64,000 bases of DNA from an uncultured Eubacteriales bacterium (lineage in GTDB: Bacteria > Bacillota > Clostridia > Christensenellales > Aristaeellaceae): contig CACYWL010000006.1 of assembly GCA_902778055.1 (NCBI GenBank), positions 45,082 through 109,081 of the forward strand. The letters run 5' to 3'. The translations under genes were made by a program, and so were the position numbers. The notes beneath the pieces are model-generated. The model was not told where the DNA came from. It saw only the letters and a program-made list of their open reading frames with translations, and ran no database searches. Below are positions 41,640 to 49,052 of this stretch, piece by piece. Each line of letters begins with the position of its first letter. Within the stretch, counting starts at the first letter, position 1.

Positions 41640-42800
41640 TTATTCCCCGCCCTGGAGCGGCATCAGGGACGCCAGGGCGTCCCGGGAGGGCCCGGCCATC
41701 AGGAAGTATCCGAACCGGGAGGAGCTGTCCGTCACCCGCTCCCCGCTGAGGGGGCGGGTTTCTTCTGCCAGCAGATATTCCGGGTGGGTCCGCTTCAGCG
41801 TCTCCAGCGCCCGCAGATCCTCCGGGGAAAAGACGAACCGGACGGCGGCGGCGGGGGAAACGGGGGTCCGGGAGCGGATGCCCCGCGGAGCCTCCGGCTC
41901 CTGCCCCAGGGCGCAGCGGATCACATCTCCGAGATAATCGAATCCGGTCGTCAGGGGAACCAGATGGCTGCCGATCAGGTCGCCGCCCATGCGGGCGCCG
42001 ATTTCGATGATCCGGACGCGGCCCTCCCCGTCGATTTTGACCTCCGCGTGGGAGGCGCCGAGGCGGACGCCCAGGCTGTCCAGGGCGTGAATCACGACGC
42101 GGCGGATCTTCTCCTCCGCCTCCGGGCTCAGCCCGGCGGGCTCCATGTGCCCCGTCTCGATGAAGCCCGGGGCGCCGGTGGTGTATTTCTCCGTCACAGT
42201 GAGGATCGTGTGCCGGCCCTCCCAGGACAGGCCCTCGACGCTGTATTCCCGCCCGGGGGCAAACTCCTCGACCAGGGCGGTTTTCTCAAAGCCCTGGCTC
42301 AGGGCGGCTTCGATCGCCGCGGGCAGCTCCTCCGCCCGCTCCACCCGGGTGATGCCCCGGCTGCCGGAGCGGTCCAGGGGCTTGACGATCACGGGCCAGG
42401 AAAAACCGATGCCCTCGGTATCCGCCGGCCCGGAAACCGGCAGGCTCCGGGGGGAGGGATCGCCGCCGGCCTCGAAGGCCCGGCGCATGACCCGCTTGTT
42501 GCTGGCGGCCAGCACCGCCTCCGGCGGGTTGCAGGGAAGGCCCATCCCGTGGGCAACATATCCCGCGGTCACGGCCGCAAGATCCGACGCGATGGTGCAG
42601 ACCCCGTCGGCCCCGATCTCCCGGCACCGCGCCAGGATCTCGTCCTTCTCCACGATGCTGATCGGGACAAAATGATCCGCGGCCCGTTCTCCGGGATCCC
42701 CCGCGGCCCAGGCGAAGGCCCAGGTTTCATGCCCCATTTCCCGGGCCCGCCGAATCAGCGGAACCTGCAGATAGGACGCGCCGATGACCGCCAGCTTCAT
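41640..42800 (-). CDS. ATP-grasp enzyme (carboxylate-amine ligase type)
   Basis: A 386-residue ATP-grasp protein. The N-terminal pre-ATP domain starts MKLAVIGASYLQVPLIRRA. The ATP-grasp core has WPVIVKPLDRSGSRGI for nucleotide binding, VEEFAPGREYSVEGL, and the metal-binding EIGARMGGDLIGS. These enzymes join a carboxylate to an amine or thiol through an acyl-phosphate. The substrate is unknown. It is convergent with the SMR pair (four bases apart) and divergent from the sugar aminotransferase, so it may modify the surface sugar or a nucleotide-linked intermediate, which is inference. The ATG at 42800 is preceded by GGAGGGATCGG. Confidence 0.83.
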   Translation of the reverse strand: MKLAVIGASYLQVPLIRRAREMGHETWAFAWAAGDPGERAADHFVPISIVEKDEILARCREIGADGVCTIASDLAAVTAGYVAHGMGLPCNPPEAVLAASNKRVMRRAFEAGGDPSPRSLPVSGPADTEGIGFSWPVIVKPLDRSGSRGITRVERAEELPAAIEAALSQGFEKTALVEEFAPGREYSVEGLSWEGRHTILTVTEKYTTGAPGFIETGHMEPAGLSPEAEEKIRRVVIHALDSLGVRLGASHAEVKIDGEGRVRIIEIGARMGGDLIGSHLVPLTTGFDYLGDVIRCALGQEPEAPRGIRSRTPVSPAAAVRFVFSPEDLRALETLKRTHPEYLLAEETRPLSGERVTDSSSRFGYFLMAGPSRDALASLMPLQGGE

Positions 42801-42953
42801 TTTCCGATCCCTCCACTGTCTGTTACATTTCCCACATAGGTTTCCCCTGCCCGCGCGCTTTCCGCGCCGGGAGAGAACCCTCCGGGAACAGCCAATCCGC
42901 CTCTTCCGCCGCCCGGCCGAAACCCCGCGCCGGGGCGGAATCTCCCGGAAAGC

Positions 42954-42959
42954 ATTATA
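42954..42959 (-). promoter_or_regulatory. -10 element of the ATP-grasp gene
   Basis: A consensus TATAAT on the minus strand; the -35 is poor (TTTTCC at 17 bases). Its upstream region overlaps the -35 zone of the divergent aminotransferase promoter. Confidence 0.5.
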
Positions 42960-42984
42960 CCCGAAAAGCCCCGGGGGGAAAAGC

Positions 42985-43012
42985 TTGCTTTTTCCCCCCG
43001 CGCGCCTATAAT
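42985..43012 (+). promoter_or_regulatory. Promoter of the aminotransferase-glycosyltransferase operon
   Basis: TTGCTT, a 16-base GC-rich spacer and consensus TATAAT, 31 bases upstream of the start. Confidence 0.7.
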
Positions 43013-43043
43013 GGAAGCTGAAGCGCACGGAAGGAGACCGGGA

Positions 43044-44183
43044 ATGATAGATTTCAATGTCCCCCCCTGCACGGGGCGGGAAATCCGGTATATGGCGGAG
43101 GCGGTGGCCTCCCGGAAAATCTGCGGGGACGGGGAGTTCACCCGGAGGTGCAGCGCCTGGCTGGAAAACCGCTTTCAGGCCCGGCGGGTGCTGCTGACGA
43201 CCAGCGGCACGACGGCGCTGGACATGGCGGCCCTGCTGAGCTGCCTGGAGCCGGGGGATGAGGTGATCCTGCCCTCCTATACCTTCTCGTCGACGGCGAC
43301 GGCCTTTGTGCTGGCCGGGGCCCGGCTGGTGTTCGTGGATATCCGCCCGGACACGATGAACATCGACGAGCGGAAGATCGAGGATGCCGTCACGGACCGG
43401 ACCCGGGTCATCGTGCCCGTGCATTATGCCGGCGTGGCCTGCGAGATGGATACGATCCTCGCCATTGCCGAAAAGCACGGGCTGAAGGTGGCGGAGGACG
43501 CGGCCCAGGGCGTCATGTCGACCTACCATGGTCGCGCCCTGGGCACGATCGGGGATTTCGGCTGCTTCTCCTTCCATGAGACGAAGAATTACTCCATGGG
43601 CGAGGGTGGCGCGCTGCTGCTGCGGGACGACACCTATATCGAGCGCGCGGAGATCCTGCGGGAGAAGGGGACCAACCGGGCCCGGTTCTTCCGCGGGCAG
43701 GTGGACAAATATACCTGGGTGGACCTGGGGGACAGCTTCCTTCCCTCCGAGCTGAACGCCGCGTATCTCTGGGCGCAGCTGGAGGAGGCGGAGGAGATGC
43801 TTGCCCGCCGCATGGCCGCCTGGAACCGGTATGACGCGGCGCTGCGGCCCCTGGCGGAGGAGGGCCTGATGGAGGTCCCCGTGATTCCGGAGGGCTGCGT
43901 GCACAACGCACACATGTATTATCTGAAGTGCAAGGATCTGGCCCAGCGGACGGATTTCATCTCCTTTATGAAGGGCCGGGGCGTCCAGTGTGTGTTCCAT
44001 TATATTCCGCTGCATTCCGCGCCCGCCGGGCTGCGCTTCGGCCGGTTCCACGGCGAGGATGAGTATACGACCCGGGAAAGCGAGCGCCTCGTGCGCCTGC
44101 CGCTGTTCGACGCGATCACCCCCGCGCAGCAGGAGGAAGTCATCAACGGGGTCAAAGCCTTTTTTGAAGGGAACGGAAAATGA
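43044..44183 (+). CDS. DegT/DnrJ/EryC1 sugar aminotransferase, WecE (RffA)-like
   Basis: A 379-residue PLP enzyme of the nucleotide-sugar aminotransferase family. It has the N-terminal DFNVPPCTGREIRYMAEA, TTSGTTALDMAALL, VAEDAAQGVMSTYHG and FSFHETKNYSMGEGGALL, with the PLP lysine at 181. The last motif is that of dTDP-4-amino-4,6-dideoxygalactose transaminases. ATG 43044 is chosen for GGAAGGAG; an ATG at 43011 lies in the -10 element. It leads an operon with two membrane glycosyltransferases and overlaps the first by four bases. It probably makes an amino sugar that is then placed on undecaprenyl phosphate and exported. Confidence 0.9.
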   Translation: MIDFNVPPCTGREIRYMAEAVASRKICGDGEFTRRCSAWLENRFQARRVLLTTSGTTALDMAALLSCLEPGDEVILPSYTFSSTATAFVLAGARLVFVDIRPDTMNIDERKIEDAVTDRTRVIVPVHYAGVACEMDTILAIAEKHGLKVAEDAAQGVMSTYHGRALGTIGDFGCFSFHETKNYSMGEGGALLLRDDTYIERAEILREKGTNRARFFRGQVDKYTWVDLGDSFLPSELNAAYLWAQLEEAEEMLARRMAAWNRYDAALRPLAEEGLMEVPVIPEGCVHNAHMYYLKCKDLAQRTDFISFMKGRGVQCVFHYIPLHSAPAGLRFGRFHGEDEYTTRESERLVRLPLFDAITPAQQEEVINGVKAFFEGNGK

Positions 44184-45166
44184 AGATCAGCGTAGTCATT
44201 CCCTGCTATCACAGCCGGCGGACGCTGGGCGGCGTGACGGCGGACCTGGAAAGGATGATGGCAACCCGGCCGGAGCTGGATTACGAGATCATCCTCGTCA
44301 ACGACAACCCGCCGGATGAGACCTGGAATCTGATCCAGCGCCTCCGTGAGGAGAATCCGCGGATCCACGGGATCTGCTTCAGCCGGAATTTCGGCCAGCA
44401 TTCCGCCCTGATGGCGGGCTACCGTAAGGTGACGGGGGACATCGTCGTCTCCATGGATGACGACGGGCAGAACCCGCCCTCGGAGATCTTCCGCCTGATC
44501 GACGCCGTGGACAGCCGGACGGACATCGTCTATGCCGATTATCCCCGGAAGCAGCATTCCCGCTTCCGGAATCTGGGCTCCCGCCTGTCGAACCGGATGT
44601 TTTCCTGGATGCTGGGAAAGCCGCGGGAGCTGTATCTGGCCAGCTACTGGGCGGCCAAGCGCTTCGTGATCGACGAGATGATCCGCTGCGAAAGCCCCTT
44701 CCCCTATGTGGACGGGCTGGCGCTGCAGTCCACGACGCGGATCGTCAACGTGCCGGTGGATCACCTGCCCCGGGCGGAGGGCGAGAGCGGGTATACGATG
44801 TTCTCCCTGCTCCGGCTGTGGCTGAACGCGTTCACGTCCTTCTCGGTCAAGCCGCTGCGGATCGCTACGGTGGCCGGCTCCGGCACGGCCCTGGCCGGGC
44901 TGATCGTCGGCGTGGTGCTGGTCATCCGGAAGCTGATCCTCCGGGAGGACATCGACGCCGGCTGGACCAGCATGATGGCGCTGATGCTCTTCCTGTTCGG
45001 CGTGCTGATGATCATGATGGGCCTGGTGGGCGAATATGTCGGCCGGGTGTTCATCTCCATGAACCGCAGCCCGCAGTATGTAATCGAGTATGACACCGCC
45101 CGAAACGAGCCGGATCCCTTCCGGGAGAAGCCCGGGACGGAGCCGGAGAAACCGGCCGGAGACTGA
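44180..45166 (+). CDS. Membrane-anchored family 2 glycosyltransferase, ArnC/GtrB-like
   Basis: A 328-residue protein. Residues 1-225 are a GT2 domain (ISVVIPCYHSRRTLGGVTADL, FSRNFGQHSALMAGYR, SMDDDGQNPPSEI). Two C-terminal membrane helices follow (about 235-260 and 270-300), as in enzymes that attach a sugar to undecaprenyl or dolichyl phosphate. It starts in an ATGA overlap with the aminotransferase gene, so it most likely uses the sugar that enzyme makes. A second, related glycosyltransferase follows 35 bases later. Confidence 0.9.
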   Translation: MKISVVIPCYHSRRTLGGVTADLERMMATRPELDYEIILVNDNPPDETWNLIQRLREENPRIHGICFSRNFGQHSALMAGYRKVTGDIVVSMDDDGQNPPSEIFRLIDAVDSRTDIVYADYPRKQHSRFRNLGSRLSNRMFSWMLGKPRELYLASYWAAKRFVIDEMIRCESPFPYVDGLALQSTTRIVNVPVDHLPRAEGESGYTMFSLLRLWLNAFTSFSVKPLRIATVAGSGTALAGLIVGVVLVIRKLILREDIDAGWTSMMALMLFLFGVLMIMMGLVGEYVGRVFISMNRSPQYVIEYDTARNEPDPFREKPGTEPEKPAGD

Positions 45167-45201
45167 CTCCCCGGGACATCGCCGCGAAGGAGGAAACAGC
45201 A

Positions 45202-46239
45202 TTGGAAAAGAACCCGGACAGAAACCCCGAGGAGCCTCTGCACGAAACTTCAGAGAAAAAAACGGCCGGCAAGCCGGTCCTGTATATCGTCATCCCCTGC
45301 TATAACGAGCAGGAGGTGCTGCCGCTGACGGCCCCGCTCTTCCGGCAGGAGATCGAGAGCCTGACCGCGGCCGGCAAAATCGATCCGGACAGCCGGATCC
45401 TCTTTGTCAACGACGGCAGCCGGGACGGCACCTGGGGGATCATCCAGGACCTGAGCCGGAAGGATCCGTGCTTCCAGGGCCTCTGCCTCAGCCGGAACCG
45501 CGGCCACCAGAACGCGCTGCTCTGCGGGCTGATGGAGGCCCGGAACCGCTGCGATATCACGATTTCCATCGACTGCGACGGCCAGGATGATATCCGGGCC
45601 ATGGACAGCATGGTCGATGAATACCTGGCCGGCGCGGAGATCGTCTACGGCGTCCGCTCCAGCCGGGAGACGGATACCTTCTTCAAGCGCTTCACCGCCC
45701 AGAGCTTCTATAAGCTGCTGAACTGGATGGGGGCGGACACGGTCTACAACCATGCCGATTACCGCCTGGTGTCCGCCCGGGTGCTGAAGGAGTTTGCGAA
45801 TTTCCGGGAGGTCAACATCTTCCTGCGGGGAATGTTCCCCCTGGTCGGGTTCAAAAGCACCAGCGTCTATTACGAGCGGAACGAGCGCCTCGCGGGAAAG
45901 AGCCATTATCCCCTGAAAAAGATGCTGGCCCTGGCCTTTGACGGCATTACCAGCCTCTCGGTCAAGCCGATCCGGATCATCACGGGCGTCGGCGTGTTCA
46001 TCTCCGTAATATCCTTCCTGCTGATCCTTTACGCGCTCATCGCCTGGATTTCGGGCCGGGCGGTGGCGGGCTGGGCCAGCACCCTGATCGCCGTCGCGCT
46101 GCTGGGCGGCATCCAGCTGATCTCCCTGGGCGTCATCGGGGAATATATCGGCAAGATCTTCCTCGAGACAAAGCAGCGCCCGCGCTATATCGTCAGCGAG
46201 CGGACCGAAGGCATGAGCCCGGAGGATGATGCCCACTGA
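45202..46239 (+). CDS. Membrane-anchored family 2 glycosyltransferase, GtrB-like
   Basis: A 345-residue paralogue of the preceding enzyme, with a 30-residue polar N-terminal extension and a TTG start behind GAAGGAGG. The GT2 domain shows YIVIPCYNEQEVLPL, VNDGSRDGTWGIIQ and SIDCDGQDDIRAM; two membrane helices lie at about 258-285 and 295-320. It probably forms polyprenyl-phosphate sugar for surface glycan decoration. The last 73 bases of the gene, including the stop, recur at 47112-47186 with only silent base changes plus a 2-base insertion. The downstream AT-rich patch is therefore likely an insertion at the gene's 3' end. Confidence 0.9.
   Translation: MEKNPDRNPEEPLHETSEKKTAGKPVLYIVIPCYNEQEVLPLTAPLFRQEIESLTAAGKIDPDSRILFVNDGSRDGTWGIIQDLSRKDPCFQGLCLSRNRGHQNALLCGLMEARNRCDITISIDCDGQDDIRAMDSMVDEYLAGAEIVYGVRSSRETDTFFKRFTAQSFYKLLNWMGADTVYNHADYRLVSARVLKEFANFREVNIFLRGMFPLVGFKSTSVYYERNERLAGKSHYPLKKMLALAFDGITSLSVKPIRIITGVGVFISVISFLLILYALIAWISGRAVAGWASTLIAVALLGGIQLISLGVIGEYIGKIFLETKQRPRYIVSERTEGMSPEDDAH
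46167..46239 (+). repeat. Left copy of a 73-75 bp direct repeat (3' end of the glycosyltransferase gene)
   Basis: Begins GACAAAGCAGCGC and ends at the TGA. It matches 47112-47186 except for a 2-base insertion and two base changes, both silent (TAT/TAC, ATC/ATT). It bounds the left side of the AT-rich insert. Confidence 0.9.
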
Positions 46240-46314
46240 TCGTTTGGCTGCTTGCGCCCAGAAGTAAGGGATTTTTATAATAATATCCGGATTATTCTCA
46301 GACAAAAACATAAT

Positions 46315-46364
46315 TAATCCTATCACACTTCGAGTGCCTGTAATCCTATCACACTTCGAGTGCC
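46315..46364 (+). repeat. Two tandem 24-bp direct repeats upstream of a promoter
   Basis: TAATCCTATCACACTTCGAGTGCC occurs as exact copies at 46315-46338 and 46341-46364, a 26-base period. They end four bases before the -35 element at 46369, a position usual for activator or repressor binding. The gap 46240-46548 otherwise holds no gene. Confidence 0.88.
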
Positions 46365-46368
46365 GGAA

Positions 46369-46397
46369 TTGAAATAATCAGGATTATCTGCTAAAAT
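46369..46397 (+). promoter_or_regulatory. Sigma-A-type promoter of the CFI-box gene
   Basis: TTGAAA, a 17-base spacer and TAAAAT in AT-rich DNA. The leader to the ATG at 46549 is about 145 bases, longer than usual here. Confidence 0.7.
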
Positions 46398-46548
46398 AGT
46401 TAAGACAATTACTTTCCTCGAGAATTGTGCCAAGGAGGAATACTGCATCACCGAATCCAGTTATGTACTACAAATTATATAAGCTGTACTAGGTTGGAAA
46501 GAGTGGAAGCACTGAATCTATCGATTTGTGATAAAGGGAGGCAGAAAA

Positions 46549-47007
46549 ATGAGGTGCGGACAGTGCGAGTATTACGATGACAGTGAGAGATGGGGTTCCA
46601 AAGGCCATTGTGATTATAATGGTAATTATGTATATGCCAGTGACGATGCAGATGATTGTAGCCATTTCAAGAAAGCTGGATCTGGCGGCGGTTGCTATAT
46701 GACCACAGCATGCTGTGAATTTTATGGTTTGCCGGATGACTGCAGAGAACTTACTGCTATGAGAAAACTCCGAGATGAATATATCCTGTATCAGGAAGGC
46801 GGGCAGGATGTTATCTCAGAGTATTACGCAACCGCTCCCAAAGTCATCAGCAATCTGATGAAACAAGATGACAAGATCAAATGGATTGAATATATTTATC
46901 AAGTTATTCAGAAATGTACATCCTTCGTTGAAAAGAAAGAATTTCAATCAGCGATGGATGTGTACGTTGAAATGGTGAATAGGCTTAAGAATCATTTCCT
47001 CTTATAA
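46549..47007 (+). CDS. Small cysteine-rich protein with CFI-box-like motif
   Basis: A 152-residue protein. Residues 3-42 have four cysteines in a zinc-ribbon-like pattern (CGQCEYYDDSERWGSKGHC, then DDCSHF). A Gly-rich linker leads to the CFI-box-type stretch GGCYMTTACCEFYGLPDDC, followed by ELTAMRKLRDEYI and EYYATAPKVI, a helical tail seen in many uncharacterised proteins. Function unknown. The gene is clearly AT-richer than its neighbours and lies inside an insert bounded by a 73-75 bp direct repeat, so it was probably acquired by transfer. ATG 46549 follows AAAGGGAGGCAG; a GTG 21 bases upstream would include that site. Confidence 0.75.
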   Translation: MRCGQCEYYDDSERWGSKGHCDYNGNYVYASDDADDCSHFKKAGSGGGCYMTTACCEFYGLPDDCRELTAMRKLRDEYILYQEGGQDVISEYYATAPKVISNLMKQDDKIKWIEYIYQVIQKCTSFVEKKEFQSAMDVYVEMVNRLKNHFLL

Positions 47008-47111
47008 TGTTTCCTCCTCCTTCAAGAAAAAGATCAGCAAGGCTTTTTTCATCTTTACACCGGAATCCTTCCCTTGGAAGTGTAAGCACAAGCGGAAAGC
47101 CTGTCAATCCA

Positions 47112-47186
47112 GACAAAGCAGCGCGCCCGCGCTACATTGTCAGCGAGCGGACCGAAGGCATGAGCCCGGAGGATGATGCCCACTGA
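47112..47186 (+). repeat. Right copy of the direct repeat, remnant of a glycosyltransferase 3' end
   Basis: Encodes YIVSERTEGMSPEDDAH and a stop in frame, as at the end of the intact gene, and is followed at once by a good terminator. This looks like the original end of the glycosyltransferase gene with its native terminator, separated by the insert at 46240-47111. Confidence 0.85.
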
Positions 47187-47204
47187 CGCAAAGAAACAGG
47201 CGAA

Positions 47205-47240
47205 AACAGGGGTTCAGCGAAATGCAGAACCCCTGTTTTT
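47205..47240 (+). terminator. Terminator, probably the original one of the glycosyltransferase operon
   Basis: AACAGGGGTTC and GAACCCCTGTT form a perfect 11-bp stem with an 11-base loop, followed by TTT. It lies 18 bases after the duplicated gene end. Confidence 0.92.
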
Positions 47241-47248
47241 CTGAAATC

Positions 47249-47276
47249 TTTGCGGAATCCGCAATTTTTTCACGAA
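47249..47276 (+). repeat. Palindrome-centred repeat, copy A
   Basis: The core TGCGGAATCCGCA (47251-47263) is followed by ATTTTTTCACGAA. Copies B (about 48602-48630) and C (about 48677-48708) lie on the other side of the ATPase gene in the same orientation. This copy sits a few bases beyond the ATPase stop. Confidence 0.85.
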
Positions 47277-47282
47277 CATCGA

Positions 47283-48584
47283 TTATCGGAAGAGAAAACC
47301 GTCATCCAAAAGAAAGTCTTCTATCCCAACATACTGAATTCCGCGGTCATCCCGCCAGGGTTTCACATAGTCCCTTACAACCACGATTTTTCTGAAGGAA
47401 TCGGGGATTCTGATCAGTGAAGCGATCTCCTGTTCTCTCTTGGCCGGATCTTCAATGGATAAGGCGGACTGAATATAGCAGCGTTCGTCGCCGCGGTTTA
47501 CGACAAAGTCAACTTCCAACTGCCTGCGGATACTCTTGCCCGAATCATCCCTCGCATTCTGCTCGATCACGCCGACATCCACATCGAAACCTCTGCGTAC
47601 CAGGTCGTTGTATAGAACATTTTCCATCAGATGGGTTTCTTCCAGTTGTCTGAATCCAAGCCTTGCATTCCGCAGGCCTGGATCGGAGTAATAGTACTTG
47701 ACGGGGGTCCTGATGTATTTCCGCCCTTTCACATCGTACCGTTCTGCCTTCTGAATCAGAAAAGCTTCCAGGAAGAAGCCAATGTATTTGTCGATGGTAT
47801 CCGGCGCGATCCTGATCTGCCGTTCACTGGCAAAGGTGTTCGAGAGCCTGCTTGGATTGGTCAAAGAGCCGATTCCGGAGGCCAGCACATTCAGAAGGAG
47901 TTCCAGTATTTCTTCATCATTATTCACCTGATGGCGCTCCAGTACATCCCTGATATAGGTGCGGTTGAAAAGATCCCTCAGGTAGCGGCTTCTCTCTTCG
48001 TGAGACTGCATCGTCCAGACCAGGGGCATGCCGCCGTAGGTGTAGTAGTCACGCCAGGCCCCGCGCTTATCGCCCTGATAATGCTCATATACTTCTGCGA
48101 AAGAGAGCGGGAAGACGCGGATCTCATCGCCCCTGTCACGGAACTGGGTGAGGATATCCGAGGAAAGCATCCTGGAGTTGCTGCCCGTAACATAGATATC
48201 GGCGTTGGGAAGCTTCATGAGGCCGAGCAAAACATCGATAAAGGTGATTTTCTCGTTCGGATCATCCACATAAGGATTCGGTACTTCGGAGACGAATTGG
48301 ATTTCATCAATAAATATATAGTACCGTTTATCCTTGTGTGGCATCCGTTCCTTGATAATCTTGTTCAGTTCAAAGGGATTGCGGTATCTGGCGTTATCAA
48401 TCTCGTCCAGTGCGAGTCCAACAATCTGATCTTCTCCGACACCGTTTTCCAGGAGGTACTGACGGTAAAGAGTAAAAAGAAGGTAGGACTTTCCGCACCG
48501 CCTGAGACCGGTGATGACTTTAATGCGGCCATTGTCCTTTTTTCGGATCAGCTCATCCATATATTGCTTCCTGGCATACGGCAT
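47283..48584 (-). CDS. DUF4143-type AAA+ ATPase
   Basis: A 433-residue ATPase. Near the N-terminus it has Walker A GLRRCGKSYLL, then Walker B YIFIDEIQFV, the sensor VTGSNSRML, and the stretch EVYEHYQGDKRGAWRDYYTYGGMPLV. The C-terminal DUF4143 nuclease-like region contains EVDFVVNRGDERCYIQ. Such genes are common, often duplicated and mobile in gut anaerobes; the role is unknown (defence or toxin-antitoxin links have been suggested). ATG 48584 is chosen for GGAGGTGGAGC; an upstream ATG at 48629 would translate the palindromic repeat. The base composition is AT-richer than the chromosome around it. Confidence 0.85.
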   Translation of the reverse strand: MPYARKQYMDELIRKKDNGRIKVITGLRRCGKSYLLFTLYRQYLLENGVGEDQIVGLALDEIDNARYRNPFELNKIIKERMPHKDKRYYIFIDEIQFVSEVPNPYVDDPNEKITFIDVLLGLMKLPNADIYVTGSNSRMLSSDILTQFRDRGDEIRVFPLSFAEVYEHYQGDKRGAWRDYYTYGGMPLVWTMQSHEERSRYLRDLFNRTYIRDVLERHQVNNDEEILELLLNVLASGIGSLTNPSRLSNTFASERQIRIAPDTIDKYIGFFLEAFLIQKAERYDVKGRKYIRTPVKYYYSDPGLRNARLGFRQLEETHLMENVLYNDLVRRGFDVDVGVIEQNARDDSGKSIRRQLEVDFVVNRGDERCYIQSALSIEDPAKREQEIASLIRIPDSFRKIVVVRDYVKPWRDDRGIQYVGIEDFLLDDGFLFR

Positions 48585-48601
48585 TGCTCCACCTCCATGA
48601 A

Positions 48602-48630
48602 ATTTTTGCGGAATCCGCAATTTTTTCATG
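48602..48630 (+). repeat. Palindrome-centred repeat, copy B
   Basis: The core TGCGGAATCCGCA (48607-48619) is followed by ATTTTTTCATGAG. It lies in the 5' leader of the ATPase gene, between its -10 element and ribosome binding site, where it could act as an operator or an RNA hairpin. Confidence 0.85.
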
Positions 48631-48634
48631 AGTC

Positions 48635-48664
48635 ATTGTAGCATGAAACATGCAGGCACAGCAA
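48635..48664 (-). promoter_or_regulatory. Probable promoter of the DUF4143 ATPase gene
   Basis: On the minus strand: TTGCTG, an 18-base spacer and TACAAT. It sits between repeat copies B and C. Confidence 0.5.
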
Positions 48665-48676
48665 GATAAAAAGTGA

Positions 48677-48708
48677 AATTTTTGCGGCATCCGCATTTTT
48701 TTCACGAA
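48677..48708 (+). repeat. Palindrome-centred repeat, copy C
   Basis: The core TGCGGCATCCGCA (48683-48695) has one change from copies A and B and is followed by TTTTTTTCACGAAGC. It lies between the ATPase promoter and the prophage terminator. Confidence 0.8.
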
Positions 48709-48710
48709 GC

Positions 48711-48736
48711 AAAAAGGCCCCGTCATGGAGCCTTTG
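48711..48736 (-). terminator. Terminator of the prophage late operon
   Basis: On the minus strand, AAAGGCTCC and GGGGCCTTT pair with one mismatch around a 5-base loop and end in TTTTT, 22 bases after the holin stop. Confidence 0.75.
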
Positions 48737-48757
48737 CGGTAATGGAAAATGCAGATT

Positions 48758-48958
48758 CTATTTTTGCTCGGCTTCCGGCAGCCCGGCCAGGGCGAGCAGC
48801 AGAGCGGTCACGGCGCCGAAGGCGCCGGCGCTCAGAACGCCCAGCCAGTTGACATCGCCGAGGACGACAGCGCCGGTACCGATGTAGGCCAGGGCGGCCT
48901 CCGCAAAGGTGCGGACAGCGCGGATCAGGGCGGCCTTCAGCCATTCTTTCGTAAACAT
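48758..48958 (-). CDS. Phage holin, r1t-like
   Basis: A 66-residue membrane protein: a short basic N-terminus (MFTKEWLKAALIRAVRTFAE), then two hydrophobic helices (AALAYIGTGAVVL and WLGVLSAGAFGAVTALLLALAG) and a polar end. This is the pattern of the r1t-type holin family, which forms membrane lesions at the end of infection. ATG 48958 is preferred over 48964 because GGAGG is seven bases from it but only one base from the other. It is the last gene of the lysis module. Confidence 0.83.
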   Translation of the reverse strand: MFTKEWLKAALIRAVRTFAEAALAYIGTGAVVLGDVNWLGVLSAGAFGAVTALLLALAGLPEAEQK

Positions 48959-49052
48959 GATCATTCCTCCATTCTGTGTCTGTTAATGTGATCTCTGAGT
49001 TTCGTAATTCCTATGATTCAGGTCCCAGACTCCCGGTGCCCAGTGGAAAAAG

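Noticed and set aside
46315..46364. Possible CRISPR remnant from two exact 24-bp repeats
   Set aside because: Only two copies with a 2-base gap and no cas genes; the position next to a promoter fits a regulator site better.
46167..47186. The 73-75 bp direct repeat as attL/attR of the large prophage
   Set aside because: Both copies lie on the same side of the prophage and flank only a 0.87-kb insert, and an ATPase gene intervenes before the phage genes. The right prophage end is outside the window, so no attachment site can be assigned.
47283..48629. Longer ATPase start at 48629 (MKKLRIPQKFHGG...)
   Set aside because: It would translate the palindromic repeat and has no ribosome site, whereas ATG 48584 has GGAGGTGGAGC at the right distance.
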